Both the position numbers and the translations under genes were made by a program. A DNA stretch of 64,000 bases. It comes from Candidatus Leptovillus gracilis (GTDB lineage: Bacteria > Chloroflexota > Anaerolineae > Promineifilales > Promineifilaceae). How positions within the stretch are numbered: the stretch's first letter is position 1; each line of letters begins with the position of its first letter. The notes beneath the pieces are model-generated. The model was not told the DNA's origin, did no database searches, and saw nothing but the letters and a program-made list of their open reading frames with translations. Below are positions 9,404 through 18,647 of the stretch, piece by piece. The stretch spans positions 806,001-870,000 of the forward strand of contig JADJXA010000001.1 of NCBI GenBank assembly GCA_016716065.1, written 5' to 3'.

Positions 9404-10218
9404 GACATATCCTGTGCGAACACGGCCGTTAACTCCCCAATATCCGCCAACACAAAGTCCGGTTGAATGCCCACCTGCTCTATGTCTGCCCGTCTGCTGA
9501 TGCCCGACAGCAGCAAAATCGCCTGTAACCCGGCGTTTTTTGCCCCCAGGATGTCGGTACTCAGCCGGTCGCCGACCATGGCCGTGTTTGCCGGCGTACC
9601 GCCCATGCGCCGCATCGCCTGCTGGAACATAATCGGGCCGGGCTTGCCGATGAGCGTCGGGCTGACACCGGTTCCGGTCTGGATGAAGGCCAGCAGCGCT
9701 CCCGCGCCGGGCAGCGGCCCAATTTCGCTGGGAAACGAGGGGTCCGGGTTGGTGCCGATGAAGCGCGCCCCACGGTTGATGAGGTGCGCCGCCATCGCCA
9801 TAATCTCATAAGTGGCATTGCGCGAGAAGCCGACGACAACGGCCGCTGCCCCCACCCCACTTCTCGCTTCTTCCGGCGTCACAATCGTAAAACCCTGGGC
9901 GGCAATCGCCTGATGCAGCCCGGCGTCCCCCACCACGTAGACGGCGCTGCCATTTTCATATTCATCCCGCAAAAACGCGGCCGTCGCCTCGGCCGAGGTG
10001 ACAATCTGTTCTGGCGGCACGTCTACGCCAAAGCGAGCGAGTTTTTCGGTGTACATCACGGCCGTTTTGGTCGCGTTATTGGTCGCCAATGCAAAACCCA
10101 TCCCCCGCTGGCGCAGGGTGGCGAATAATTCTACCAGTCCGGGCATGGGCGTTTCGCCGCGCCACAAGACCCCATCCATGTCCAAAATCAGGTTTTCAAT
10201 ATGCGATAACATCGTCAT
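9400..10218 (-). CDS. HAD-IIA family phosphatase (NagD / 4-nitrophenylphosphatase-like)
   Basis: About 272 residues. ILDMDGVLW is HAD motif I, ATNNATKT motif II, and MVGDRLSTDILGAKNAG motifs III/IV; the KPGPIMFQQA block is typical of the NagD/phosphoglycolate-phosphatase branch (type IIA cap). It probably dephosphorylates small phosphorylated metabolites; the substrate is not predictable. The frame stays open to 10308, but the extra 30 residues overlap the divergent GT2 gene and are repeat-like, so a start at 10218 (MTMLSHIEN) or 10212 is preferred. The gene couples to rlmN by a 4-bp overlap. Confidence 0.88.
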   Translation of the reverse strand: MTMLSHIENLILDMDGVLWRGETPMPGLVELFATLRQRGMGFALATNNATKTAVMYTEKLARFGVDVPPEQIVTSAEATAAFLRDEYENGSAVYVVGDAGLHQAIAAQGFTIVTPEEARSGVGAAAVVVGFSRNATYEIMAMAAHLINRGARFIGTNPDPSFPSEIGPLPGAGALLAFIQTGTGVSPTLIGKPGPIMFQQAMRRMGGTPANTAMVGDRLSTDILGAKNAGLQAILLLSGISRRADIEQVGIQPDFVLADIGELTAVFAQDMS

Positions 10219-10310
10219 AGTACTATTTCCGTAGTCCACCCGCCGTTTACCAACCGGACGGTTTGTTATAGAATCCACCGACTTGGCAACCAACAAGGGA
10301 AATGACATCC

Positions 10311-11000
10311 ATGAAAGTTTCTGTGATTATACCTGTTTACAACGAGCGAGAAACGCTTATTCCGGCCGTAGAGGCTGTGTTAGCCGTCAACCAGGCCTAC
10401 GAAATTATCGTGGTGGATGACGGCTCCACCGATGGCACGCGCGATTTGTACCCGGCGCTGGCTGAACTGTCCGACCTCATCCACATCCATTTGCATGAGC
10501 GCAATATGGGCAAGGGCGCGGCCGTGCGCACCGGCTTCCGCGAAGCCACCGGCGATATTTTCCTGATCCAGGACGCCGATCTGGAGTATGACCCCCGCGA
10601 TTACGAAGCGCTGCTGCGCCCCATTCTGGAAGGCAAGGTGGCGGTGGTCTATGGCTCCCGCTTTCGCGGCGGCCCGACCAAGACGATGTTTTTCACCCAC
10701 ATGGTGGGCAACAAAATCCTGACGCTGGTAACCAATATCCTCTACAACACCATCATGACCGACATGGAGACCTGCTACAAGGTATTCCGCGCCGACGTAG
10801 TGCGCGACATTCCGCTGCGCGCGCGCGGCTTTGAGTTTGAGCCGGAAATCACTTCAAAAGTGTTAAAGCGAGGCTACCGCATCTACGAAGTGCCCATTTC
10901 TTATAACGGCCGTGAGTTTAATGAAGGCAAAAAGCTCAATCCCTGGCGCGAAGGGCCAAAGGCGCTCTACTATCTGATCAAGTATCGGTTTGTTGATTAG
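10311..11000 (+). CDS. Family 2 glycosyltransferase (polyprenyl-phosphate sugar transferase-like)
   Basis: 229 residues. The GT-A fold is clear: SVIIPVYNERETL, IIVVDDGSTDGT, GKGAAVRTGF and DADLEYDP (metal-binding DxD). The layout resembles dolichyl/polyprenyl-phosphate mannose or glucose synthases without the extra membrane domain. It likely moves a sugar from a nucleotide donor to a lipid carrier at the cytoplasmic face. ATG at 10311 is preferred to 10302. The next two genes encode a PMT-like and a YfhO-like membrane glycosyltransferase that would use such a lipid-linked sugar, so they form a plausible functional cluster. Confidence 0.9.
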   Translation: MKVSVIIPVYNERETLIPAVEAVLAVNQAYEIIVVDDGSTDGTRDLYPALAELSDLIHIHLHERNMGKGAAVRTGFREATGDIFLIQDADLEYDPRDYEALLRPILEGKVAVVYGSRFRGGPTKTMFFTHMVGNKILTLVTNILYNTIMTDMETCYKVFRADVVRDIPLRARGFEFEPEITSKVLKRGYRIYEVPISYNGREFNEGKKLNPWREGPKALYYLIKYRFVD

Positions 11001-11005
11001 GCGCG

Positions 11006-12556
11006 ATGGGTTGGCGGGCTAAAATGAGTTTGTGGGTGGTGGTGGGGCTAACGGCCGTTCTCCGTACCCACGCCCTCTTCGCCAACACCTTCCACGCCGA
11101 CGAAGCGCTGTTTGCCACCTGGGCGCGCTTCATCGCCGCCTGGCGCGACCCGCTGCTGCTGACCCAGGCGGTGGACAAACCGCCGCTGCTCTTTTACCTG
11201 CAAGCCCTGTTTTACGCCTACCCGGTGCTGGGTCCAACAGAAATAGCCGGACGGCTGCCAAACTTCATCGCCTCGATTGTGTTGGTCCCGCTGGTGGGGG
11301 TGTGGGCCTGGCGGCTGTATGGGGATGGGGTGACGGCCGTTCTCGCCGCCCTGCTCGTCGCCCTCTCTCCTTTTGCCATCCAATTCAGCGCCACCGCTTT
11401 CACCGACCCGCTGCTGACATTCTGGTTGGTGGCGGCGCTGGCGAGCGGGAGTTTTGGATTGCGGCTTTTGGATTTTGGATTTCGGAGCAGAGTGCGGCAA
11501 GCAGCCGCCAGCCGCCCGCTGCTTGCCGGCCTCTTGTTTGGCCTGGCGGCGGCCACAAAATACCAGGCGTGGTTATTTTTGCCGCTGATCCTGGGGTTGG
11601 GCTGGTTGGGTGGCTGGCGGCGGCGCGATTGGGCGCGGTTTGCTCTGGGGCTGCTGCCGGTTCTGGCGCTGCTGCTGGTCTGGACGGCCGTGCGCGGCGC
11701 GGGCTTCTCGCTCTGGTCGGCGCAGATGGGCAACTTTGGCGGCCTGCGCCTGGTCTGGTCGTGGGAGTTGTGGCCGCGGCTGGTCGGCTGGCTGGCCTTG
11801 TGGCGCTGGCTGTTTGGCTCGCCCGTTTGGTCGGTGGTGGTGGTGATGGCGTTGATACGGCCGTTCCTAAACAAAATTGAGACGCAGATCAACACAGATG
11901 AACACAGACCACCAATTCACAATTCACAATTCACAATTCACAATTCACAATTCCTCTCCCTTTTTATCATCGCCTACTTCCTCCTCCACTGGTTCCTGGC
12001 CGTGCCCATCTGGGACCGCTACCTGCTGCCGCTGCTGCCGCTGGTGGCGTTACTCGTGGCGCGGTTTCTGGCCGAAATGGTCAATGGGCGATGGTTAACA
12101 GCCAATGGTCAACGGCGCGGCTTCATTGTTGTCTGTTCACTGTTACTCGTTAGCTTGTTATTTTCCGCTTTAGACGGGAGGAACGGCCGTCTGCCCATCG
12201 GTGGCACACCCCAGGCGGATGGCGGCGCGGCGCAGGTGGCTGCCCTGCTCTACGACGCGCCCTACGGCGCGGTATTGTACGACCATTGGTACAGTTGGCA
12301 GTGGGAGTATCACCTCTTTTGGCGGCGCGTTTTTGTCAATTGGGTTCCCTATCCCGACGCCCTGGCTGAAGATTTGCGCGTCTTTGGCGGCGATGGCAGC
12401 CCACGCTACCTGGTTTTGCCGCTGGACCAACGTGCGTTACCATTCCAGCGGGCGGTAGCCGCCGCCGGTTTCCGGCTGGCCGCCATAGACGCGCCGCAGC
12501 CAACCGCCATGCAGCTTTACCGGATTGAGCGGGAAACAATGAGCGATGAACGATGA
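11006..12556 (+). CDS. PMT/ArnT-type (GT39/GT83) integral membrane glycosyltransferase
   Basis: 516 residues with about ten hydrophobic helices. FHADEALFATWARF near the N-terminus holds the acidic residue of the first extracytoplasmic loop, and DKPPLLFYLQALFY is the second signature of PMT_2-type transferases, which use lipid-linked sugars. It begins 5 bp after the GT2 gene and overlaps the next gene by ATGA. Two kinds of repeat DNA are embedded in frame: a 10-bp-period stretch (about 11879-11910, encoding QINTDEHRP) and ACAATTC heptads (11912-11954, encoding IHNSQFTIHNSQF), both in one loop. Its last codons and the junction with the next gene are also heptad DNA. Confidence 0.85.
   Translation: MGWRAKMSLWVVVGLTAVLRTHALFANTFHADEALFATWARFIAAWRDPLLLTQAVDKPPLLFYLQALFYAYPVLGPTEIAGRLPNFIASIVLVPLVGVWAWRLYGDGVTAVLAALLVALSPFAIQFSATAFTDPLLTFWLVAALASGSFGLRLLDFGFRSRVRQAAASRPLLAGLLFGLAAATKYQAWLFLPLILGLGWLGGWRRRDWARFALGLLPVLALLLVWTAVRGAGFSLWSAQMGNFGGLRLVWSWELWPRLVGWLALWRWLFGSPVWSVVVVMALIRPFLNKIETQINTDEHRPPIHNSQFTIHNSQFLSLFIIAYFLLHWFLAVPIWDRYLLPLLPLVALLVARFLAEMVNGRWLTANGQRRGFIVVCSLLLVSLLFSALDGRNGRLPIGGTPQADGGAAQVAALLYDAPYGAVLYDHWYSWQWEYHLFWRRVFVNWVPYPDALAEDLRVFGGDGSPRYLVLPLDQRALPFQRAVAAAGFRLAAIDAPQPTAMQLYRIERETMSDER
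11879..11954. repeat. In-frame 10-bp and 7-bp tandem repeats inside the GT39 gene
   Basis: CGCAGATCAACACAGATGAA then ACACAGACC form a 'CACAGATGAA'-type motif seen in many environmental genomes. Directly after come five ACAATTC-type heptamers. Frame is kept, adding about 25 residues to a loop. Confidence 0.8.
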
Positions 12557-12566
12557 GCGATGAACG
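12538..12566. repeat. Heptad array across a gene junction
   Basis: Units GATGAAC, GATGAGC and GATGAAC follow AATGAGC. They provide the last codons and stop of the GT39 gene and the ATG of the next gene. Confidence 0.75.
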
Positions 12567-15333
12567 GGGCATACTGACGCGGATAGGAACTCGCTTTTGG
12601 CCCTGGCTGGCAATTTTGGCGCTGGTGCTGCTGTTTTTCAACCAGATGGCCTTCAGTAACCTGATTTTGGCGCGGGGGGATGTGTTTCTCTATTTTTACC
12701 CCTATTGGGCGACGGCGGCCGATGCGCTGCAGCACGGCCGTATTCCCTTCTGGAACCCGCATCTCTTCATGGGCGCGCCGCTGCTGGCAAACAGCCAGGT
12801 CGGCTTTTTCTACCCGCTGAACTGGCCGGTCTGGTGGCTGCTGCCCACGCCCTACGCCGTCAGCGCCTCCATTTTGCTGCATGTGGTTATTGCCGGGTGG
12901 GGGGCGTATCTGGCCGGGCGGCGGGCGCTGGGGCTGGGCAAACTGGCGAGTGGGTTAACGGCCGTTCTCTTTGCCCTCGGTGGTTATTTCACCGCCCAGG
13001 TGGAACATGTGAACCAGGTACAGGGTCTGGCCTGGCTGCCCTGGTTCCTGGTGGCGCTGGCACATGGGCCTGTCCGCGACTGGCGCGACGGCCTGAAACG
13101 CGCCCTGCACCTCGGCGTCTTATTCGCCCTGCAGCTCCTGGCCGGCCACAGCCAAACCGCCTTCATCAGCGGCATAGCGGTGGGCGTGTGGACGCTGACG
13201 ATCGGCGATTTACGGTTGGCGACTGACGATTGGCGATTGACGATTGGCGATTTTTCCCGCCGCTTGCTGCCGCTGTTCGGGGCCGTTGGGTTGGCTTTGC
13301 TGCTGGCGGGGATTCAACTGCTGCCCACGCTGGAGCTAACCGGCTTGTCGGCGCGGCAGGGAGGGCTGCCGGTCAATGAGGTGTTGTCCTTCTCCTGGCA
13401 TCCGCTGCTGCTAGGGCGCTCGCTGCTGCCCGCCTATGGACAATCGTTGTTCAGCGAATACGTCGCCTTTTTGCCGATTACCGCGTTGGTGTTGGCGGTG
13501 ATCGGCGCGTGGCAGTGGCGCAACCGGCCGGGCGTGCTGGCGGCGTTGGCGCTGACGGCCGTTGGCCTCTTCCTGGCTCTGGGTCTCTTCAACCCGCTCT
13601 ACTGGCTGCTGGCCCGCCTGCCCGGCTTCGACCTGTTTCGCGTCCCGGCGCGCTGGTTGGCGCTGTACGCCCTGGGCGCAGCGCTGTTAGCCGGGGTAGG
13701 GCTGGAGAGTGTTATCCGCCAACCGTATGCCGCAGCCCGTATGCCGCTCCGCGTTCCGCGTTCCGCGTTCCTTGTTATCTTTCTGCTGCTGGCCTGGAAC
13801 CTGGCCGCCGGCTTCCTGAGTCGGATCATGCCCATCGGGCCGGAAGCGCCGTTTGAACGGCCGTCGCCCCTCACCTGGGTGTTGTGGAGCGCCGAGCTGG
13901 CGCTGCTGATTGGCCTGCTGCGCTGGCGGCGGGGGGAATGGGCGCAATGGGGGCTGGCAGCAGCAGCCGTTCTCTTCCTCTTCCTCGCCTCCCGCAGCCT
14001 GCCCTACAACCACCTCACCACGCCAGAAGCGTTTTTTGATTTGCGCCCACCGGCCGCCAGACTGATTGCCGATGACAGATTTCGGATTTCGGATTTTGGC
14101 GCGCCGCCCGACCGGCTGCTAAGTTTGTCGGCTATTTTTTTTGATCCGGGCGATTTGGGCGAGATTGAGAGCATTTACGCCGACCAACTTTCGGCGGCGG
14201 CGCTGTATGATTATGTCGTCGCCATCAAGCAGAAGGAGATTATCGCGCCGAATTTGCCGCTGGTTTATGGGCTGGCTTCGGTAGATGGTTTTGATGGCGG
14301 CGTGCTGCCGCTGCGCCGCTACAGCGAGCTGATGCGCCTGATTTTGCCCGACGGCCAGATGACCACCGACGGCCGTCTGCGTGAACACCTGACGGCCGTG
14401 CCACAAGCCAGGTGGCTGGATTTGTTTAACGGCCGTTACCTCATCACCGACAAAACCGGCGACGAGTGGCGCGCGCTGGACGAATTGGGGCTGGCCGTTT
14501 TCTTCGACCGCCAACATCCCACCACCGCCCCGTTCTCGATAGCCTATCTGCCCAATTTCCCCGCCGATACGCTGGTGCTGCTCTCCAGCGGCGACCTGGG
14601 CGCAGTGCTGGTGGACAATGGCCGGCCGGCCGATCTGTTGTTCCAGGCGGGCGACCTGAGCTTGTGGGCGCTGCCGGGCGGGGCGGCGCAGATTGCCTTT
14701 GCGCCCGGCGCGGGAAACTGGCAAATTCTGGCGGCGACGTTGGCCGATGGGCGGTCGGGCACGTTTATGCCCCTGACGCTGGGCGATTATCGCCTGATCC
14801 ATTCGGGCGATGTGAAGATTTATGAGAATCTGAACGCGCTGCCCCGCGCTTTTTTGTTGGCGAATTGGCAGTGGCAGCCGGACGAAACGGCCGTATTCAG
14901 CGCCATGCAAGCGCCAGACTTTGACCCCCGACAAACGGCCGTTTTGCTGGGCGAGGGCACAGATCAGGCAGGTCTGGCGGCCCTGCCCGGTTCGGCGACC
15001 ATCGAATCTTACGCGGCGGAGCGGGTGCAGATTCGCGTGGACGCCGCCCAGGAGAGCCTGCTGCTGCTAACCGACGCCGATTATCCCGGCTGGCGGGTGA
15101 CGGTAGACGGCCGTCCGGCGGCCATCATCGTGGCAAACGGGCTGTTTCGCGGCGTGTTTGTCCCGGCGGGGGCGCATGAGGTGCTGTTTACCTTTGTGTC
15201 GTCGAGCTTTGTGAACGGCCGTCTGATTTCATTGGCAGGTTGGGGGATTTTGTCGGTGGGTTTGTTGGTTGGCTGGTTTGTTGGTTGGCGGGTAAAGCGG
15301 CCAACCGGCCAACTTAACAAACAGCGCCAATAA
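12553..15333 (+). CDS. YfhO-like large membrane protein (GT-C superfamily)
   Basis: 926 residues: about twelve membrane helices in the first 480 residues, then a long soluble region and a final helix near the C-terminus (LAGWGILSVGLLVGWFVGW). FLYFYPYWATAADALQHGRIP and WNPHLFMGAPLLAN match the first loop of YfhO-like proteins, which in Gram-positives glycosylate teichoic acids or lipids. 'DADYPGWRVTVDG.PA' near the end is a conserved C-terminal block of the family. Heptad DNA lies in frame at 13195-13256, 13750-13775, 14078-14100 and near the C-terminus. Probably co-transcribed with the two preceding glycosyltransferases. Confidence 0.85.
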   Translation: MSDERGILTRIGTRFWPWLAILALVLLFFNQMAFSNLILARGDVFLYFYPYWATAADALQHGRIPFWNPHLFMGAPLLANSQVGFFYPLNWPVWWLLPTPYAVSASILLHVVIAGWGAYLAGRRALGLGKLASGLTAVLFALGGYFTAQVEHVNQVQGLAWLPWFLVALAHGPVRDWRDGLKRALHLGVLFALQLLAGHSQTAFISGIAVGVWTLTIGDLRLATDDWRLTIGDFSRRLLPLFGAVGLALLLAGIQLLPTLELTGLSARQGGLPVNEVLSFSWHPLLLGRSLLPAYGQSLFSEYVAFLPITALVLAVIGAWQWRNRPGVLAALALTAVGLFLALGLFNPLYWLLARLPGFDLFRVPARWLALYALGAALLAGVGLESVIRQPYAAARMPLRVPRSAFLVIFLLLAWNLAAGFLSRIMPIGPEAPFERPSPLTWVLWSAELALLIGLLRWRRGEWAQWGLAAAAVLFLFLASRSLPYNHLTTPEAFFDLRPPAARLIADDRFRISDFGAPPDRLLSLSAIFFDPGDLGEIESIYADQLSAAALYDYVVAIKQKEIIAPNLPLVYGLASVDGFDGGVLPLRRYSELMRLILPDGQMTTDGRLREHLTAVPQARWLDLFNGRYLITDKTGDEWRALDELGLAVFFDRQHPTTAPFSIAYLPNFPADTLVLLSSGDLGAVLVDNGRPADLLFQAGDLSLWALPGGAAQIAFAPGAGNWQILAATLADGRSGTFMPLTLGDYRLIHSGDVKIYENLNALPRAFLLANWQWQPDETAVFSAMQAPDFDPRQTAVLLGEGTDQAGLAALPGSATIESYAAERVQIRVDAAQESLLLLTDADYPGWRVTVDGRPAAIIVANGLFRGVFVPAGAHEVLFTFVSSSFVNGRLISLAGWGILSVGLLVGWFVGWRVKRPTGQLNKQRQ
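13195..13256. repeat. In-frame heptad array (GACGATT/GGCGATT)
   Basis: Alternating GGCGATT and GACGATT units, with slightly diverged ones at the left, encode a hydrophilic insert GDLRLATDDWRLTIGDF between membrane segments of the YfhO-like protein. Confidence 0.75.
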
Positions 15334-15469
15334 CAGCCACAGCAGCATCTTTATGCCGGTGATTGTGTTAGAATTAGAGGCCGTGTTAGGGGTTGTGGTT
15401 GGCTGATTTTGTTTGATTCCCGCGAAACTCTAAACGAGCCTTCGCGCATTATAGAGGAGATTTTTTTAC
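15334..15469 (+). promoter_or_regulatory. Leader of the inositol-phosphate synthase gene, possible promoter
   Basis: Contains TGTTAGAAT at about 15364-15373, an extended -10-like box with no strong -35, and a purine-rich ribosome-binding site (GAGGAGA about 15453-15459) followed by a T-run before the ATG at 15470. The promoter assignment is tentative. Confidence 0.35.
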
Positions 15470-16552
15470 ATGTCTGAGAAAAGAAAGAAAGTCCGGGTCG
15501 CCATCATTGGCATCGGCAACTGCGCTTCATCACTGGTGCAAGGCTTGCAATATTACAAAGACGCGCCCGACGACGCCGAAATCCCTGGTCTGATGCACGC
15601 CACCGTCGGCGGCTATCACATCCGCGACATTGAACTGTCGGCGGCGATTGACGTGGTGGAAGGCAAAGTAGGCAAAGATTTGAGCGAGGCGATTTGGGCG
15701 CACCCCAACAACACCATCAAATTCGCCGATGTGCCTTACCTGAACGTGCCGGTTGCGCGGGGCATGACCCACGATGGCATTGGCAAATATGTCAGCACCG
15801 TCGTCAAAAAAGCACCCGGTCCCACGGACAACATCGTCAAAATCCTGAAAGACAGCGGCACGGACGTGGTGATCAATTTCCTGCCGGTTGGTTCGGAAAT
15901 GGCGACCAAATGGTATGCCGAGCAGGTGATGGACGCCGGCTGTGGCTTTGTGAACGGTATCCCGGTGTTTATCGCCAGTTCGCCTTATTGGAGCAAGCGC
16001 TTTGCCGAGCGCGGTCTGCCCATCGTCGGTGATGACATTAAGAGCCAGTTAGGCGCGACGATTACGCACCGGGTGTTGACCAATTTGTTTAAGGACCGGG
16101 GCATCCACATTGACCGCACCTATCAGCTCAATTTTGGCGGCAACATGGACTTTTACAACATGCTGGAGCGAGACCGGCTGGAGTCGAAGAAGATTTCTAA
16201 GACGCAGGCGGTGACAAGCCAACTGCCGTATGACATGGGCGCGGACAACGTCCATGTGGGGCCGAGCGACTATGTACCCTGGCTGACAGACCGCAAATGG
16301 TGCCATATTCGCATGGAAGGGCGGGCCTTTGGCAATGTGCCGCTGCAATTGGAGCTAAAGCTGGAAGTGTGGGATTCGCCCAATTCGGCCGGGGTGATGA
16401 TTGACGCGGTGCGCTGCGCCAAACTGGCCCTGGACCGGGGCATTGGCGGCCCGCTGATTGCGCCATCGAGCTATTTCATGAAGTCGCCGCCGGAACAGTT
16501 TACGGACGATGAGGCGCGGAACAAGACGGAAGCGTTTATTGCGGGGGAATAG
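15470..16552 (+). CDS. ino1: Inositol-3-phosphate synthase (actinobacterial type)
   Basis: 360 residues. VRVAIIGIGNCASSLVQGL is the NAD-binding Rossmann loop, GDDIKSQLGATITHRVLTNL the catalytic core, and NFGGNMDFYNML a conserved family block. The enzyme converts glucose-6-phosphate to 1L-myo-inositol 1-phosphate, a precursor of phosphatidylinositol lipids and inositol solutes. The short length matches the actinobacterial/archaeal type rather than the 500-residue eukaryotic type. A good ribosome-binding site (GAGGAGA) supports the start. A strong terminator lies 22 bp downstream. Position after three glycosyltransferases suggests a role in inositol lipid or glycolipid assembly. Confidence 0.95.
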   Translation: MSEKRKKVRVAIIGIGNCASSLVQGLQYYKDAPDDAEIPGLMHATVGGYHIRDIELSAAIDVVEGKVGKDLSEAIWAHPNNTIKFADVPYLNVPVARGMTHDGIGKYVSTVVKKAPGPTDNIVKILKDSGTDVVINFLPVGSEMATKWYAEQVMDAGCGFVNGIPVFIASSPYWSKRFAERGLPIVGDDIKSQLGATITHRVLTNLFKDRGIHIDRTYQLNFGGNMDFYNMLERDRLESKKISKTQAVTSQLPYDMGADNVHVGPSDYVPWLTDRKWCHIRMEGRAFGNVPLQLELKLEVWDSPNSAGVMIDAVRCAKLALDRGIGGPLIAPSSYFMKSPPEQFTDDEARNKTEAFIAGE

Positions 16553-16574
16553 TTGGGAGTTGGGAGTTGATAGC

Positions 16575-16602
16575 AAAAAGGCCGGATAAATCCGGCCTTT
16601 TT
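16575..16602 (+). terminator. Rho-independent terminator of ino1
   Basis: AAAAAGGCCGGAT and ATCCGGCCTTTTT form a perfect 13-bp stem ending in a T-run. The A-run on the other side also makes it usable for the convergent minus-strand gene. Heptads (GTTGGGA; CAATTGT/CAACTAT) flank it on both sides at 16553-16572 and 16602-16636. Confidence 0.92.
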
Positions 16603-16629
16603 CAATTGTCAATTGTCAACTATCAACTA

Positions 16630-17562
16630 TCAACTGACTTTGCGTTTGACAACGGCCGTTCCCCCCACCAGCAGCGCCAGCAAGCCGACTACCAAAAGCA
16701 GCGGGGTACTCTGGCCGTTGGCGGAGAAGGATTGCAGGGAAACGGCCGTAGGGGTGTTGCAACTATTTAGCGATTGAACAACGCCGACCCCAATACTATT
16801 CGGGCACCCATTAATCCCCATAGTATTGATTTGTCCAACAGCCGTTCCTGGGTTACCTAATTCCCAAGTTTCTATTGTGTAATTACACTCTTCACAGCTA
16901 GGAACAGCAACTCGATAATAACCCGGTGTATTAGGGTATCCATCAGTCACACCGTTATCTTCAGCGACATAGAGTCCTATTAAATTGCTACCAACGTAAA
17001 CTGCCACAGCACGACCATCGCGACTTGTACCAATGCTTTCTTCTATCCATCCCCCCGTTGTTGTCATGTCCAGAAAAGTTGGACCTGTCAGATCGGCTGG
17101 AGAAGGAGTACCTGCTCCCACGACACGAATTCGAAGCCTAATATTGGACGCTCCTACCGGAACGGTGTTTGATGCACGTAAATAGGCCCATCTTGAAAGT
17201 GAGCAATTCGTACCACACCCAGATACAGTAGTTCCTAATGCAAGGTATGATGTACCAAAACTACCGCCTGTTGTGAATGAACCACGATCAGTACCACCGT
17301 GGTTAATTCTGGCTGTGAATTCATAACTAGTGTTTTCGTTTAGACCTGAGACAGTCAAATATATCGCAAACGGTGTATCGGTGTTGCCTGTTCTTGCATA
17401 AAGTGGCATATGTACGATGGTAGGTATTCCGTCCGCTAAAACAGATTGTGAATCAAACAAGGTCAAAACAATCATAAATGTCAAGACCAGAAAAACGGCC
17501 GTCACCCGCAACGGCCGCTGCCAACCACCCAACCCATCCATGCTCAAAAATTGCCTGTTCAT
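16630..17562 (-). CDS. Secreted surface protein with C-terminal 'PTAVSLQSF' tail
   Basis: 310 residues of unknown function. An N-terminal hydrophobic segment (about residues 20-42, ending SVLADG) is a probable Sec signal. The middle is a beta-rich region with paired cysteines (CGTNC, CEEC, NGC, NSC) likely forming disulfides outside the cell. The C-terminus reads CNTPTAVSLQSFSA, then a hydrophobic helix (LLLVVGLLALLVGGTAVV) and KRKVS, a tripartite arrangement like sorting tails. The same PTAVSL.SF.A plus helix plus basic end occurs in the beta-helix protein ending at 30624. The coding DNA between about 16800 and 17460 is visibly AT-richer than its neighbours, hinting at transfer. Confidence 0.75.
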   Translation of the reverse strand: MNRQFLSMDGLGGWQRPLRVTAVFLVLTFMIVLTLFDSQSVLADGIPTIVHMPLYARTGNTDTPFAIYLTVSGLNENTSYEFTARINHGGTDRGSFTTGGSFGTSYLALGTTVSGCGTNCSLSRWAYLRASNTVPVGASNIRLRIRVVGAGTPSPADLTGPTFLDMTTTGGWIEESIGTSRDGRAVAVYVGSNLIGLYVAEDNGVTDGYPNTPGYYRVAVPSCEECNYTIETWELGNPGTAVGQINTMGINGCPNSIGVGVVQSLNSCNTPTAVSLQSFSANGQSTPLLLVVGLLALLVGGTAVVKRKVS

Positions 17563-17704
17563 GTGTGCCTCCCATGCGGAAATGTGACCAAGGGAAACAG
17601 GGCAGAACAGCCCGCGTCTCCCCGAAAATAAACGCAGGCCAATTTTACCAGTACAAAAGTTCTGATTAGGTTAGAAAACGGTTTAAATCAAACCCCGTCC
17701 CACC

Positions 17705-18616
17705 TTAACGGCCGTCTACCAACCCCGCCACATCCGCCCCCACCACATAGGCATAGGGCATCGCCGTCGTGCTAAACGCCACCCCCACATGTCCCCGCGC
17801 ATCAATGGCGATCAGGCCGCCCGTGCCCTGCACCCGCGCCGCCAAAAGCTGAATGGCCGCATCGCAGGCCAACTGCGCCGGCAAACCATTGGCGACAAAA
17901 TCACAGGCCCGCTTGCTGATCACCACCTTCATCAACGCCTCCCCCAGCCCGGTGGCGCTGACGGCCGCCGTCCAGTTATCGGCATAACCGCCGGAACCCA
18001 CCAGCGGGCTGTCGCCGACGCGCCCCGGCATTTTGTCGCGCGTGCCGCCGGTGGAGGTGGCCGCCGCCAGGTTGCCCGCCATATCCAGCGCCACCGCGCC
18101 CACCGTGTCGCCCAACGGGCCGGCGGCAGGCTGCGCCCCATCGCTTTCCGACGGCGCTGCGCCGCTTTCCGGCGGCACGATTAGCTCTGCCGCCCCGCAG
18201 CGCGGAAAGCCAATGCGGTCGGCGAAAGCGTCCGCGCCCGGCCCCACCAGGAAGGTGTGGGGCGTGTCGCTCATCACCCGCCGCGCCAGGCTGATGGGGT
18301 GGCGCACCCGCTGGATGGCCGCCACCGCGCCCATCGCCAGAGTACGGCCGTCCATAATCAGCGCGTCCATTTCAATATCGCCGTTGGCGTTGGGGTAACT
18401 ACCCCGGCCGGCGTCTAACGCCGGGCAATCTTCCAGAATGTGGACGGCCGTTTCCACCGCGTCCAACGCCGAACCACCCGCCAGCAGCACCGCGTGGCCC
18501 GCCAGCGCCGCCGCCCGGCAGCCCGCCTGCCCCACCGCCAACCGCGCCGAGGCCACATCCCACGCCCCCGCGCCGCCATGCACCACAATCGCAATGTTGT
18601 TCACCACAGCCTCCAT
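17705..18616 (-). CDS. Isoaspartyl peptidase / L-asparaginase (N-terminal nucleophile hydrolase)
   Basis: 303 residues. VVHGGAGAWD near the N-terminus and GDTVGAVALDMAGNLAAATS with T171 as the predicted autoprocessing and catalytic nucleophile are the family signature; GGTRDKMPGRVGDSPLVGSG follows as expected. The precursor would cleave itself before T171 into alpha and beta chains and hydrolyse isoaspartyl dipeptides or asparagine. The residue before Thr is Asp rather than the more usual Gly. No neighbour suggests a pathway. Likely cytoplasmic, as no signal peptide is seen. Confidence 0.92.
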   Translation of the reverse strand: MEAVVNNIAIVVHGGAGAWDVASARLAVGQAGCRAAALAGHAVLLAGGSALDAVETAVHILEDCPALDAGRGSYPNANGDIEMDALIMDGRTLAMGAVAAIQRVRHPISLARRVMSDTPHTFLVGPGADAFADRIGFPRCGAAELIVPPESGAAPSESDGAQPAAGPLGDTVGAVALDMAGNLAAATSTGGTRDKMPGRVGDSPLVGSGGYADNWTAAVSATGLGEALMKVVISKRACDFVANGLPAQLACDAAIQLLAARVQGTGGLIAIDARGHVGVAFSTTAMPYAYVVGADVAGLVDGR

Positions 18617-18647
18617 TCACCCAACCTGGACAAGCCAGAACCAGAAA

